Shown: positions 26,494 to 35,759 of the stretch, piece after piece
Numbering within the stretch: position 1 is the first letter of the stretch
How the letters are laid out: each line of letters starts with the position of its first letter
DNA from: Ignavibacteria bacterium
GTDB taxonomy: Bacteria > Bacteroidota > Ignavibacteria > Kapaibacteriales > UBA4661
Reading direction: 5' to 3'
Length of the DNA stretch: 45,715 bases
Assembly: GCA_014654705.1 (NCBI GenBank)
Contig: JACVZY010000050.1
Coordinates: 1-45,715, forward strand
Notes under the pieces: model-generated
Databases searched by the model: none
Told to the model about the DNA's origin: nothing
What the model saw: the letters and a program-made list of their open reading frames with translations, nothing else
Translations under genes and position numbers: made by a program

Positions 26494-26724
26494 TAGCGCT
26501 CAAGAGCAGCAACAGTTTGCGGTGTAATTGAAGATTTTGGTTCGAGGACTCTGACAACACCACCGAAGTTTGGTTATGTCTATGCAATGGGAAAAGGCTG
26601 GAATTTGCATATACAAGCAATTGTCCGCAATGAAGAGCTTATTGAGCGCATGAAAGACACGGCGCAAATGTTTTGGGAGAAAATAGAAAAAAAAGAGGAG
26701 GATTGGAGAAAGTTTAGGACGTGA
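26494..26724 (+). pseudogene. 3' remnant of an unrecognised gene beside tRNA-Leu
   Basis: This frame is open between a TAG just upstream and TGA at 26722-26724. It reads like real protein: GVIEDFGSRTLTTPPKFGYV, then YAMGKGWNLHIQAIVRN, EELIERMKDTAQMFWEKIEK and KEEDWRKFRT. There is no start codon except an internal Met (about 45 residues from the end). The style (HIQAIVRNEELIE...FWE) faintly recalls the C-terminus of YqaJ/lambda-type exonucleases, but this is not certain. A terminator follows immediately. Likely a decayed fragment. Confidence 0.4.
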
Positions 26725-26737
26725 AAAGGACGAAAAC

Positions 26738-26776
26738 AAAAAAGGCTTCAAACATTGTAGATTTGAAGCCTTTTTT
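26738..26776. terminator. Bidirectional terminator
   Basis: The 11-bp stem AAGGCTTCAAA / TTTGAAGCCTT (26742-26752 and 26762-26772) has As before it and six Ts after it. It can end the plus-strand remnant gene and minus-strand transcription from the tRNA genes. Confidence 0.85.
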
Positions 26777-26789
26777 ACCATGAAGGCAG

Positions 26790-26874
26790 TGCAGAAGGTG
26801 GGAGTCGAACCCACACGGATGTTAAGTCCACAGGATTTTGAGTCCAGCGCGTCTGCCGGTTCCGCCACTTCTGC
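26790..26874 (-). tRNA. tRNA-Leu (anticodon CAA)
   Basis: An 85-nt class II tRNA. The acceptor arms are GCAGAAG and CTTCTGC with discriminator A. The T arm carries GGTTCGACTCC, a long variable arm (TGTGGACTTAACATCC) is present, and the anticodon loop CTCAAAA gives CAA (reads UUG). CCA is not encoded. One T-T mismatch is visible in the anticodon stem. Confidence 0.93.
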
Positions 26875-26899
26875 GTACAGACAATCAGTTGTAGAAAAA

Positions 26900-26921
26900 A
26901 AGCCTCGTTTTATGGAGGCTT
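26900..26921 (-). terminator. Small hairpin between tRNA-Val and tRNA-Leu
   Basis: AAGCCTC / GAGGCTT with an 8-nt loop, followed on the minus strand by seven Ts. It may terminate or process the tRNA-Val transcript. Confidence 0.6.
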
Positions 26922-26924
26922 TTG

Positions 26925-26999
26925 TGGGCAGTGAGGGATTTGAACCCCCGACATCCTGCTTGTAAGGCAGGCGCTCTGAACCAGCTGAGCTAACCGCCC
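26925..26999 (-). tRNA. tRNA-Val (anticodon UAC)
   Basis: 75 nt; acceptor GGGCGGT paired with ACTGCCC (one G-U), discriminator A. The D arm is TTAGCTCAGCTGG, the anticodon loop CTTACAA gives UAC, and the T loop is GGTTCAAATCC. CCA is not encoded. Confidence 0.95.
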
Positions 27000-27031
27000 G
27001 TATTCATTGATAACAAGTATCAAATACAGAA

Positions 27032-27062
27032 TTGCAATATAACAGGATTGCTACTATATTTG
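27032..27062 (+). promoter_or_regulatory. Promoter of adenine deaminase
   Basis: TTG (27032-27034), 20 nt, then TATATTTG (27055-27062), a perfect TAnnTTTG -7 element. Transcription would start near 27069, giving a short leader before the ATG at 27082. Confidence 0.6.
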
Positions 27063-27081
27063 CAAATAAAATTTCTTTTCA

Positions 27082-28773
27082 ATGCATATTTTTTTCGTCA
27101 TGCCGAATACAACTGTAAAATCGTTTCCCCTTAGTGGAATGATAGTCAACGTTTTAGAACGCACAATTCGCGGCGGAACACTCCATGTACACAATGGAAA
27201 AATTTCTGCCATAGACTATGATGATAAGAATTATGACACTTTTCTTCTTCCCGGGTATGTGGATGCGCACGTCCACGTGGAAAGCTCCATGCTTGTACCG
27301 TCGGAATTTGCTCGGATGGCAGTGGTGCACGGTACAGTCGGAACAGTCTCTGACCCCCATGAAATCGCAAATGTGTTGGGAATAGCAGGTGTGCGTTACA
27401 TGATTGACAATGCAAAACGGGTCAATTTCAAATTTAATTTTGGTGCTCCCTCATGCGTTCCGGCAACGACGTTTGAAACAGCCGGTGCAGTCGTAACGGC
27501 GGCAGATATTCGTGAGTTGTTTGAGAAGGATGGGTTGAAATATTTAAGCGAGATGATGAATTTTCCGGGTGTCCTTTTCCGTGATGAAATGGTCATGGAG
27601 AAAATTCGTATCGCGCATGAACTCGGACGACCCGTAGATGGTCACGCTCCCGGATTGCGTGGGACTGATGCTGAAAAGTATATTTCTGCCGGAATTTCTA
27701 CCGACCACGAGTGTTTTACGCTCGAAGAGGCGCTAGATAAAGTGAAGCATGGCATGAAAATTCTTATACGGGAAGGCTCAGCAGCAAAAAACTACGAGGC
27801 GCTTCATTCCTTGATTTCCAGCCACCCCGCCCTGACGATGTTTTGCAGCGACGACAAACACCCCAACGACCTTGCCGTCAGCCACATTGACGAAACAGTA
27901 CGCCGCTCGGTGGCTAAAGGTCACGATGTGATGAACGTACTGCAATGTGCTTCGGTTAATCCTGTCGTGCATTATGGCTTAGAGATTGGTTTGCTGCGCG
28001 TCGGCGATGCGGCTGATTGTATTGAGGTAAATAATCTCAGAGAGTTCAAAACCCTCAGAACTTTTATCAATGGTGAGTGTGTTGTCCAGAATGGACAAAG
28101 TCGCATCGAGCGTGTAACTGCGCCACTACTGAACAACTTTCATTGCTCGCCAAAGCAAGCATCTGATTTTCATGTTGAAGCAAATTTAGGTGGTCTGAGT
28201 AGCAATCGTGCCTCCGTAACTGTTCGTGTTATTGAGGCTTTGGACGGACAACTTATCACCAAAGAAATCCACGAAGTACTTCAGGTAGAGAGCGATGGGA
28301 TTCAAGGCGATACCGAGCGCGACATTCTAAAAATGACCGTCGTCAATCGCTACAATAACGCCCAGCCGGCGGTTTGTTTTATCAAAAACTTCGGCTTGAC
28401 TCGCGGCGCAATTGCTTCCTGCGTCGGGCATGATTCTCACAACATTATAGCCGTCGGCGCAAGCGATGAAGAACTTGCAAAGGCAGTAAATGCTATTATC
28501 GCCTCTGAAGGTGGTATTTGTGTGGTGGACGGTGACAGCACAGACATACTGCCGCTTCCCGTGGCAGGCATTATGACCAACGACGATGGCTATGCGGTTG
28601 GTGAAGCGTATTCTCGTATTGACGCAAAGGCGAAAGCCCTTGGTTCCAAGCTCCACGCACCCTTTATGACACTTTCCTTCATGGCACTTTTAGTTATCCC
28701 CGATTTGAAACTCAGTGATAAAGGTTTGTTTAGCGGTAATAAATTTGCTTTCACACCACTCGTTGTAACTTGA
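27082..28773 (+). CDS. ade: Adenine deaminase
   Basis: A 563-aa amidohydrolase that converts adenine to hypoxanthine and ammonia in purine salvage, feeding Hpt (5.8 kb). The metal site DAHVHVESS (61-69) follows the beta-strand LLPGYV. Other family segments are VSDPHEIANVLG, the DGHAPGLRG loop, STDHECFTLEEA, CSDDKHPNDL and the C-terminal adenine-deaminase domain with GGICVVDG and LPVAGIMTND. An alternative ATG at 27100 (MPNTTVK) would trim six residues. The HD-domain gene starts 9 nt after its stop. Confidence 0.95.
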   Translation: MHIFFVMPNTTVKSFPLSGMIVNVLERTIRGGTLHVHNGKISAIDYDDKNYDTFLLPGYVDAHVHVESSMLVPSEFARMAVVHGTVGTVSDPHEIANVLGIAGVRYMIDNAKRVNFKFNFGAPSCVPATTFETAGAVVTAADIRELFEKDGLKYLSEMMNFPGVLFRDEMVMEKIRIAHELGRPVDGHAPGLRGTDAEKYISAGISTDHECFTLEEALDKVKHGMKILIREGSAAKNYEALHSLISSHPALTMFCSDDKHPNDLAVSHIDETVRRSVAKGHDVMNVLQCASVNPVVHYGLEIGLLRVGDAADCIEVNNLREFKTLRTFINGECVVQNGQSRIERVTAPLLNNFHCSPKQASDFHVEANLGGLSSNRASVTVRVIEALDGQLITKEIHEVLQVESDGIQGDTERDILKMTVVNRYNNAQPAVCFIKNFGLTRGAIASCVGHDSHNIIAVGASDEELAKAVNAIIASEGGICVVDGDSTDILPLPVAGIMTNDDGYAVGEAYSRIDAKAKALGSKLHAPFMTLSFMALLVIPDLKLSDKGLFSGNKFAFTPLVVT

Positions 28774-28782
28774 ATTCAAACT

Positions 28783-29220
28783 ATGTCCAACCTTGCCCAT
28801 GCCATTGCTCTTGCCGCATTAGCGCACGAACACCAAAAAGACCGCGCCGGAAAAACGTATATCCTGCACCCGCTCCGCCTGATGTTTCGCATGACTACCG
28901 AAGCGGAAATGATTGCCGCCGTGCTGCACGATGTGGTGGAAGATACCGAATGGACAATAGAATTGCTCCGCGAAGAAGGCTTCGGTGAAGATGTTCTTTT
29001 TGCAGTGGATTGCCTCACGAAGCGTGATGGAGAGCCATACATGGCGCTTATTGAGCGAGCACAAAAAAGCCCGATAGCCCTGCGCGTAAAAATTGCAGAC
29101 TTGGAGGACAACATGGACGCAAAGCGTTTGGACAGGCTCTCTGCCTATGATGCCGACCGTTTGCAAAAATACCACGCGGCGTGGCGCATATTGCAAGATG
29201 CCTTGTACCAAAGCAGGTAA
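28783..29220 (+). CDS. Small HD-domain protein, Mesh1/SpoT-like (p)ppGpp hydrolase candidate
   Basis: 145 aa, consisting only of an HD domain laid out as in the hydrolase half of Rel/SpoT: RAGKTYILHP (His29), LHDVVEDTEW (His49, Asp50, Glu53, Asp54) and KIADLEDNMD (Asp106, Asn110). No synthetase, TGS or ACT domain is present, so it fits a stand-alone small alarmone hydrolase. It is slightly shorter than metazoan Mesh1. Cotranscription with adenine deaminase (9-nt gap) ties purine salvage to alarmone turnover (inference). Other HD phosphohydrolase activity is the alternative. Confidence 0.8.
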   Translation: MSNLAHAIALAALAHEHQKDRAGKTYILHPLRLMFRMTTEAEMIAAVLHDVVEDTEWTIELLREEGFGEDVLFAVDCLTKRDGEPYMALIERAQKSPIALRVKIADLEDNMDAKRLDRLSAYDADRLQKYHAAWRILQDALYQSR

Positions 29221-29260
29221 ATTGCCAACAAGGAAATCCCTGCTTCCAACACGTAATTCC

Positions 29261-29291
29261 TTCGCTATCTTTCGCCGTTTTGCTATATTCG
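29261..29291 (+). promoter_or_regulatory. Candidate promoter of the S9 peptidase gene
   Basis: TTCG (29261-29264), 19 nt, then TATATTCG (29284-29291), each one mismatch from the Bacteroidota elements. The predicted start near 29298 would exclude the TTG at 29299 and supports the ATG at 29332. Confidence 0.4.
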
Positions 29292-29331
29292 CAGCGAATT
29301 GACGTTTTTCTTCACGTTCCCCGCTTGGCTC

Positions 29332-31572
29332 ATGTCTTTTTCCCCGCTATCCCAGAAAGCGCTTGCACTCATTGCTACGCTCTTCATAACGGCAACGTTC
29401 AACCAATCATCGTTTGCGCAAAACACCTCCCAACAGACTCAGGCACCCTCCGCACAAAAAATAACAGTCGAAGGTATTTATACCGGCAAATACCGTGATA
29501 TTACGGCATTACCTGTGAAAACATGGCTGTCGGACGGCTCGCTTGTACTATTTGATGTGCGGAAGCCTGCGGCAGAGCGCGGATATGAAATTGTGAATCC
29601 ACAAACAGGAAAGCGTTCGCCACTTTTTGATATGGCAAAAGCCCGTACAAGTATGAAAGCGCTTCGCAGCACGGAGAACTTTCCGCCGCTTACGTTCAAT
29701 GCCAACGGTTCGTTTGCCTACATTGATTTGGGCGAAGACATTGTGCTGCTCGACGTGAAAACCGCAGAATTTCGCGCTGTGGCAAAAGGCGTGAAGGACG
29801 AAACAACACGCTTCTCGCCCGACGGCACGAAACTGGCATACGTCAAAAGTAACGACCTTTATCTGTATGACATAGCAAAGCAAGCAGAGACGCGCCTTAC
29901 GGGCGACGGTTCTGCAACTATTCTGAATGGAACGCACTCATGGATTTACTGGGAAGAGGTCTTTGATCGCGACGACCGAGGTTTTTTCTGGTCACCTGAC
30001 TCCAAAGCGATTGCCTATTATCAAAGCGATGAGTCTATGGTAAGCCAAGTAACCTTCCCCGATATTAAACCTGCTGTGCCGGATAACATCGTACAGCGTT
30101 ATCCAAAAGCAGGAACGACGAATCCGAAAGTGAAACTAGGCATTATTGAACTGGACAAACCTACACAAACAACATGGCTGGATGTTACGGCAGGCGTGAA
30201 CGCAAGCATTGAGTATTTGGCTCGTGTGCAATGGCTTCCAAGCGGGAAGCAACTTGCCGTTCAGACGATGCCGCGCAATCAATACGAAGTTACGGTTCAT
30301 TTGGCAGACCGCGCCACAGGCAAAATGACGGCACTGCTCACGGAGAAAGATTCGGGCTGGGTAAATTTGAACGACGACCTGCATTTTTTCAAAGATGGTA
30401 AGCGTTTCCTCATTGCATCCGAGCGTACGGGTTTTAACCATCTCTATCTGTACAGCACGGATGGAAAATTGCTAAATACCGTTACCAAAGGTGCGTGGGC
30501 TGTTGGCGAAGCACGTGGCAAAGCCATTCAAGCCGTCGATGAAACAAAAGGCTTAGTGTATTTCAAGGCAAGCGAAAAATCAAGCATGGAGCGCCATTTG
30601 TACGTAATCAAACTGGACGGCTCAGGAATGAAGCGACTTAGCGATGAAGCGGGTTCGCATAATGTCGAATTCAACGATGCCGCTACCTACTACACCGATG
30701 CTTACTCAAACATCACAACGCCGACTGCACTTCGTCTTCACAGCGCTGACGGCAAGCGTGTCCAAGAGATTGCCCCGGCTAATGTACAAGCCGCGTCTGC
30801 GTATAACCTCCAATATCCCTCGCTCTTTAGTATTCCGGTGGATAAAGAATTCCAAATGCCGGCGCAAATTCTGAAGCCACGCGACTTCGATGCGAAAAAG
30901 CGCTATCCTGTGATTATCTATGTTTATGGTGGACCGTCTGCGCCCAATGTCGTTAATGGTTGGCAGAGTGATAATTATTTTTATCAAATCCTTGCCGATG
31001 CAGGTTATTTGGTCGTGAAGGTGGATAACCGCAGCGCTGCTGCCATTTCAAAAAAATTTGAAAATACTTGCTTGAAGCAGCTTGCGGGCGATAGCGAGTT
31101 GAACGACCTGCTGGCGGGCGTGAATTGGCTCAAGCAGCAAAACTACGTGGACTCAGCGCGTATCGGCGTGTGGGGTTGGTCGTTCGGCGGGGCATTTACC
31201 CTGCAAGCTATGACGCACTCTACTGCTTTCAAAGCGGGTATTGCCGTTGCCGCACCGACTGACTGGCGCTTCTACGACACGAAATACACCGAAGCATTTA
31301 TGAAAACACCACAAGACAATCCCGACGGCTACGACAAAACAAATGTGAACAATCATGCGAAAAACCTGCATGGACGCTTGTTTCTCGTGCAAGGCACCTA
31401 CGACGACAATGTTCATCCACAAAATGCGTGGAATTTTATCAACAGCCTTATCCGAGCCGACAAACACTTCGATTTGATGGTGTATCCTATGCGCAAGCAC
31501 GGCATTGCAGACGCTCCGGCGCGTATTCACCTTTACAATGCAATGGTAGATTTTTGGAAGAGAAATCTCTAA
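29332..31572 (+). CDS. Dipeptidyl-peptidase IV-type S9 serine peptidase
   Basis: 746 aa, exported (signal about 1-29: LALIATLFITATFNQSSFAQ). An N-terminal eight-bladed propeller carries the dipeptide-binding Glu pair in IYWEEVFDRDDRGFFWSPDS. The C-terminal alpha/beta hydrolase has Ser617 (GWSFGG), Asp692 (YDDNVHPQN) and His723 (RKHGI). These define DPP4-like removal of Xaa-Pro dipeptides from peptides in the periplasm. I prefer ATG 29332 to the in-frame TTG at 29299 because it starts a clean signal peptide and sits below a plausible promoter. Confidence 0.93.
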   Translation: MSFSPLSQKALALIATLFITATFNQSSFAQNTSQQTQAPSAQKITVEGIYTGKYRDITALPVKTWLSDGSLVLFDVRKPAAERGYEIVNPQTGKRSPLFDMAKARTSMKALRSTENFPPLTFNANGSFAYIDLGEDIVLLDVKTAEFRAVAKGVKDETTRFSPDGTKLAYVKSNDLYLYDIAKQAETRLTGDGSATILNGTHSWIYWEEVFDRDDRGFFWSPDSKAIAYYQSDESMVSQVTFPDIKPAVPDNIVQRYPKAGTTNPKVKLGIIELDKPTQTTWLDVTAGVNASIEYLARVQWLPSGKQLAVQTMPRNQYEVTVHLADRATGKMTALLTEKDSGWVNLNDDLHFFKDGKRFLIASERTGFNHLYLYSTDGKLLNTVTKGAWAVGEARGKAIQAVDETKGLVYFKASEKSSMERHLYVIKLDGSGMKRLSDEAGSHNVEFNDAATYYTDAYSNITTPTALRLHSADGKRVQEIAPANVQAASAYNLQYPSLFSIPVDKEFQMPAQILKPRDFDAKKRYPVIIYVYGGPSAPNVVNGWQSDNYFYQILADAGYLVVKVDNRSAAAISKKFENTCLKQLAGDSELNDLLAGVNWLKQQNYVDSARIGVWGWSFGGAFTLQAMTHSTAFKAGIAVAAPTDWRFYDTKYTEAFMKTPQDNPDGYDKTNVNNHAKNLHGRLFLVQGTYDDNVHPQNAWNFINSLIRADKHFDLMVYPMRKHGIADAPARIHLYNAMVDFWKRNL

Positions 31573-31637
31573 AACGAAAAATCTATCAGCCAACAAAAGC
31601 AAATAACTTCACATCCCGGAATTAGGAGACTATACAA

Positions 31638-33188
31638 ATGAGTAATCGTGTCGAACAGTTGGAAAAACTTCGCGCCGAGGCGCTCTTGGGTGGTGGCAAA
31701 GACCGCCTTGCTTCGCAACACAAACGCGGCAAATTGACAGCCCGTGAGCGCTTAGATGTGCTGCTGGACGAAAATTCGTTCCAAGAAATTGACATGTTTG
31801 CACGTCACCGCTCGACGAATTTCGGAATGGAAAAGCAGCGCCCGCTTGGCGACGGCGTTATTACGGGCACAGGCACGATAGATGGGCGCATTGTGTGCGT
31901 GTTTTCGCAGGATTTCACGGTCTTTGGCGGCTCGCTTTCGGAAGTGTATGCTGGAAAAATCTGCAAAATCATGGATTTGGCGATGAAAATCGGCGCTCCG
32001 GTCATCGGTCTCAACGACTCCGGTGGAGCACGAATCCAAGAAGGCGTAGTTTCGTTAGGTGGTTATGCAGATATTTTCTTGCGTAATACCCTTGCAAGCG
32101 GCGTTATCCCACAGATTTCTGTGATTTTGGGTCCTTGTGCGGGCGGCGCTGTCTATTCGCCGGCTATCACCGACTATATCTTCATGGTTCGCGGCACGTC
32201 GTATATGTTCGTTACTGGTCCCAATGTGGTAAAAACCGTTACGCACGAAGAAGTTACCTTCGACGAATTAGGTGGTGCCGATGCTCACGCCAGCAAATCA
32301 GGCGTGGCACATTTCGCGTTGGACAACGAAATCGAATGTTTGAAAGCTGTCCGCAAAATGATGAGTTTTATGCCATCCAATAACCGCGACACGCTACCCT
32401 ACAAACCCACTAAAGACTCACCAACGCGCCTTTGCTACAAACTTGATACGATAGTTCCCGATAATCCAAACAAGCCCTACGATATCAAAGACGTAATCCG
32501 CGAAGTCGTGGATGAGGGTGATTTCTTTGAGGTTCATTCTGATTTTGGTCCTAGCCTCGTTGTGGGTTATGCCACACTGGACGGCAAACCGATTGGTATT
32601 GTTGCCAATCAACCTGCTGTCATGGCGGGTGTACTTGATCTTACCTCCAGCGTCAAGGGCGGGCGTTTTGTGCGCTTCTGCGATGCCTTCAATATCCCGC
32701 TTGTCGTCTTTGAAGATGTACCGGGCTTTTTGCCAGGCACTGACCAAGAGTGGCGTGGTATTATCCGCCATGGTGCAAAATTGCTGTACGCCTTCTGCGA
32801 GGCAACTGTGCCGAAAGTCACGATTATTACTCGCAAGGCATATGGTGGCGCATATGACGTGATGAACTCAAAGCATATTCGCGGCGATTTTAACTATGCC
32901 TGGCCCACCGCAGAAATTGCGGTAATGGGTGCAAAAGGTGCGGTGGAAATTCTACACGCCAAAGAAGTACAGAAAGCGCCTGAGAACGAACGCGCTGCCT
33001 TGCTGGCACAAATGGAAGCCGAATACAACGAAAAATTCTGTAACCCCTTTGAAGCTGCCGAACGTGGCTTTATTGACGATATTATCATGCCGCACGACAC
33101 ACGCCGACGACTTATTCATGCCCTGAAAATTCTCGAAACGAAAGTAGATACAAACCCGAAGAAAAAGCACGGGAATATTCCGTTGTAA
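31638..33188 (+). CDS. Acyl-CoA carboxylase carboxyltransferase (beta) subunit
   Basis: 516 aa with two crotonase-like halves. It transfers CO2 from carboxybiotin to propionyl-CoA, acetyl-CoA or a related acyl-CoA. Motifs include [50 protein letters not shown] with the acyl-CoA oxyanion glycines, and [12 protein letters not shown] with [20 protein letters not shown]. Length matches PccB. The biotin carboxylase/BCCP partner is not next to it. A good Shine-Dalgarno-like TAGGAG lies 11 nt before the ATG. Propionyl-CoA is the most likely substrate; this is inference from family. Confidence 0.93.
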   Translation: MSNRVEQLEKLRAEALLGGGKDRLASQHKRGKLTARERLDVLLDENSFQEIDMFARHRSTNFGMEKQRPLGDGVITGTGTIDGRIVCVFSQDFTVFGGSLSEVYAGKICKIMDLAMKIGAPVIGLNDSGGARIQEGVVSLGGYADIFLRNTLASGVIPQISVILGPCAGGAVYSPAITDYIFMVRGTSYMFVTGPNVVKTVTHEEVTFDELGGADAHASKSGVAHFALDNEIECLKAVRKMMSFMPSNNRDTLPYKPTKDSPTRLCYKLDTIVPDNPNKPYDIKDVIREVVDEGDFFEVHSDFGPSLVVGYATLDGKPIGIVANQPAVMAGVLDLTSSVKGGRFVRFCDAFNIPLVVFEDVPGFLPGTDQEWRGIIRHGAKLLYAFCEATVPKVTIITRKAYGGAYDVMNSKHIRGDFNYAWPTAEIAVMGAKGAVEILHAKEVQKAPENERAALLAQMEAEYNEKFCNPFEAAERGFIDDIIMPHDTRRRLIHALKILETKVDTNPKKKHGNIPL

Positions 33189-33239
33189 TACTTGATAATG
33201 AGAACGCTCCAATAATTTTTTTGCTGCTTATGCGTTTCT

Positions 33240-34463
33240 ATGGTGGACACGCCGAAGAGCGTATTTCTCGTTCACCGAATTTCACCAAAAAAAAACATCA
33301 TGGGATATACCAGTCTCAAACCCTCGGAACAAGGGCAATTCTCACCCGAATATGAAGATGCACGCCGACGAAGCGGTTGGATATTGCCTCTGGGGTTATT
33401 CATTCTTACGTTCTTCTCAACGCTCATGGCAGGTGCAGCATGGGCGGGACAAAACTTTTTGGAAGTAACGACATGGAGCTACGGCTTGCAGTATGCACTG
33501 CTTATTCTGACGTTCTTAGCTGCGCATGAATTTGGGCATTATTTTGCAGCGAAATATCACGGCGTTGATGCCACGCTGCCCTATTTTATCCCCGTACCGC
33601 CTCTTTTCATGCCCTTTGGCACTGCCGGAGCAGTTATCCGCACCCGCACAGCAATTATGAGCCGCAAGGCGCTCTTTGATATTGGTGTTTCCGGACCGCT
33701 TGCAGGCTTTGTGGTTTGTGTTGTTTTTCTTGCGATTGGCTTTATGACACTACCACCTCAAGAATTTTTGCTCAATATCCATCCCGAATATCGCCAATTT
33801 GGTGGCGCAATACCTGATTACGGCTTGCATTTTGGCGGGACACTGCTTTATGGATTCTTTGAGCGCGTCTTTGCTAATCCCAATAGCTGGTTGCCGCCGA
33901 TGAACGAAATGTATCATTACCCGTACTTGTGCGTCGGCTGGTTTGGTCTCTTTGTTACGTCCATGAATCTCCTTCCGATAGGTCAACTTGACGGCGGTCA
34001 TATTGCCCACGCAATGTTTTCCTACGGGCAGGCGCGTATTGGTCGCATCGTCTGGTGGGGAATCGCCTTACTGGGTTTGGGGTCGGTGTTAAGTTATGTC
34101 CACAGCCGCATCATGTTCGATTCGCCGGACTCGCTCTATATGTTCTTCCAGTCGCTGCTGCTGCCGCCTCTGAACGCACTCCATACTATTGCTCCGTCGT
34201 ACTACCAAGCATGGAGCGGATGGGTCTTGTGGGCACTCATTCTGCGATTCCTCATTCGCATTGAGCATCCCTACGTGGATGACGATGAGCCGCTAGACAC
34301 AAAACGCATGGCAGTTGGTTTTCTGGCAGCATTGGTACTGGTGGTAAGCTTTTGCCCGGCAGGAATTTTTGATATTGAACGCACCGAGCAGAACGCTGTT
34401 CCCAAGAGCATTCCTCGTAAAAGCGGTGAGATGACCCATAATCATTCTGCCATCCGCCCGTAA
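33240..34463 (+). CDS. Site-2 protease family (M50) membrane metalloprotease
   Basis: 407 aa, polytopic. The zinc motif HEFGH is at 96-100, followed by a helix with the conserved FIPVPP and FGTAGAVIRTRT (loop), then GVSGPLAGFVV. The third ligand lies in NLLPIGQLDGGH (Asp near 250). This is the intramembrane protease core; no PDZ domain is visible. Such enzymes clip transmembrane anti-sigma factors or signal-peptide remnants; the substrate here is unknown. A second ATG at 33300 (MGYTSLKP) may be the real start, since residues 1-20 look unlike the family. The C-terminal 20 residues are polar. Confidence 0.9.
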   Translation: MVDTPKSVFLVHRISPKKNIMGYTSLKPSEQGQFSPEYEDARRRSGWILPLGLFILTFFSTLMAGAAWAGQNFLEVTTWSYGLQYALLILTFLAAHEFGHYFAAKYHGVDATLPYFIPVPPLFMPFGTAGAVIRTRTAIMSRKALFDIGVSGPLAGFVVCVVFLAIGFMTLPPQEFLLNIHPEYRQFGGAIPDYGLHFGGTLLYGFFERVFANPNSWLPPMNEMYHYPYLCVGWFGLFVTSMNLLPIGQLDGGHIAHAMFSYGQARIGRIVWWGIALLGLGSVLSYVHSRIMFDSPDSLYMFFQSLLLPPLNALHTIAPSYYQAWSGWVLWALILRFLIRIEHPYVDDDEPLDTKRMAVGFLAALVLVVSFCPAGIFDIERTEQNAVPKSIPRKSGEMTHNHSAIRP

Positions 34464-34499
34464 ACTGTTGTATGTAGCCATTTCTGATGCTTCATCGAA

Positions 34500-34527
34500 A
34501 TCGGATAGAAAACCATATCGGATAGAA
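34500..34527 (+). repeat. 11-bp direct repeat upstream of dprA
   Basis: ATCGGATAGAA occurs at 34500-34510 and 34517-34527 in the 95-nt gap before dprA. The 17-nt periodicity may be chance or a regulator site. Confidence 0.6.
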
Positions 34528-34558
34528 GCCACTACTAAACAATAACCGACGAGATTGT

Positions 34559-35668
34559 ATGCCCCTCCCTCACAATTGGACATTGAATGAAGTGCTGGCT
34601 CTTTCGCTTGTACCACGCATAAAATCAGTTGATTTGCGGAATCTCGTGGAGCGCTACGCCTCGTTGGAGGCATTGCTTCAGGCGGCTCCGAGCGAAATTC
34701 AGAAAGCTCGTATTACATCCGACACGCTTTTTACCAGTACTACAAGTGCTTCCTTGCTTGAGGCAGCGAATAAGCAGCAGGAACTTTGCAATAACCATAC
34801 TGTGCGGGTAGTTTCGTTTTGGGATGAGGACTATCCTCAGTTGCTCAAAGAAATTTTTTACCCGCCAACACTCCTCTATGTACGCGGTCGTTTGCAAGCG
34901 CCCGACGCGGCGGCAGTGGCGATTGTGGGCACGAGGCGCTGTACCGATTATGGCAAAATGGTCACAGAGCAATATGCCGAATACTGTGCCGCTTCGAGGG
35001 TAGTCGTTGTTAGTGGCTTGGCAACTGGTGTTGACACCTTTGCTCATAAAGCAACCTTAGTAAAGGGTGGCATCACCTATGCTGTGATTGCCAGTGGTAT
35101 TGATAAAATTAGCCCCAATATTTCTGCACAACGAGCACAAGAAATCGCTGAGAGCGGCGCTGTCATTAGTGAGTATCCCTGCGGAACTGTTGCGCAACCT
35201 GCCTACTTCCCGCGCCGAAATCGTATCATTAGTGGTATTGCACAGGGAACACTGGTGGTGGAGAGCGGTGAACGGGGCGGCTCGCTTATTACAGCACAAT
35301 TTGCAATTGACCAGAACCGAGAGCTTTTTGCCGTTCCAGGGCGCATCTATTCTGAGCGTAGCAAGGGGACAAATCTATTACTTCAGCGCTCCCAAGCACA
35401 GCTCACGCTCACGCCCCACGATATGCTTCAAACGCTGGGTTTTGTGGGGAAAGAAACTTCCCAAGCGACAAGTGTCGAAGCTCCTCCCGAACTCAGTGCA
35501 CTGGAAAACAGTATCTACAAGGAACTTGACGGCGATCCCATACATATCGAAGCGCTTTCTGCCAGAACGGGGCTGGCGGTGCAGGATTTGCTTGTGATAT
35601 TGCTCGAACTAGAATTTAAGGGGCTTGTGCGGCAGTTAGCCGGAAAGCAGTTCATGCGGCGAAACTAA
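34559..35668 (+). CDS. dprA: DNA-processing protein DprA
   Basis: A 369-aa Rossmann-like protein that loads RecA on incoming single-stranded DNA during natural transformation. An N-terminal helix-hairpin-helix/SAM-like segment (LSLVPRIKSVDLRNLVERYASLE) precedes the core with AIVGTRRCTDYG, VSGLATGVDTFAHK, GIDKISP, EYPCG and FPRRNRIISG. Near the end come VVESGERGGSLITAQFA and the C-terminal winged helix (DPIHIEALSARTGLAVQDLL). All conserved glycines and the GxRR motif are present, so the gene looks functional. No other competence gene is in the window. Confidence 0.95.
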   Translation: MPLPHNWTLNEVLALSLVPRIKSVDLRNLVERYASLEALLQAAPSEIQKARITSDTLFTSTTSASLLEAANKQQELCNNHTVRVVSFWDEDYPQLLKEIFYPPTLLYVRGRLQAPDAAAVAIVGTRRCTDYGKMVTEQYAEYCAASRVVVVSGLATGVDTFAHKATLVKGGITYAVIASGIDKISPNISAQRAQEIAESGAVISEYPCGTVAQPAYFPRRNRIISGIAQGTLVVESGERGGSLITAQFAIDQNRELFAVPGRIYSERSKGTNLLLQRSQAQLTLTPHDMLQTLGFVGKETSQATSVEAPPELSALENSIYKELDGDPIHIEALSARTGLAVQDLLVILLELEFKGLVRQLAGKQFMRRN

Positions 35669-35759
35669 GACAAATAATACAACAATGTTAGCCGCACTTT
35701 AATTCTGACAATACCTCCACATTAAGCGACTTGAGCCTTTTCTACTTTTATTCCTTGTC

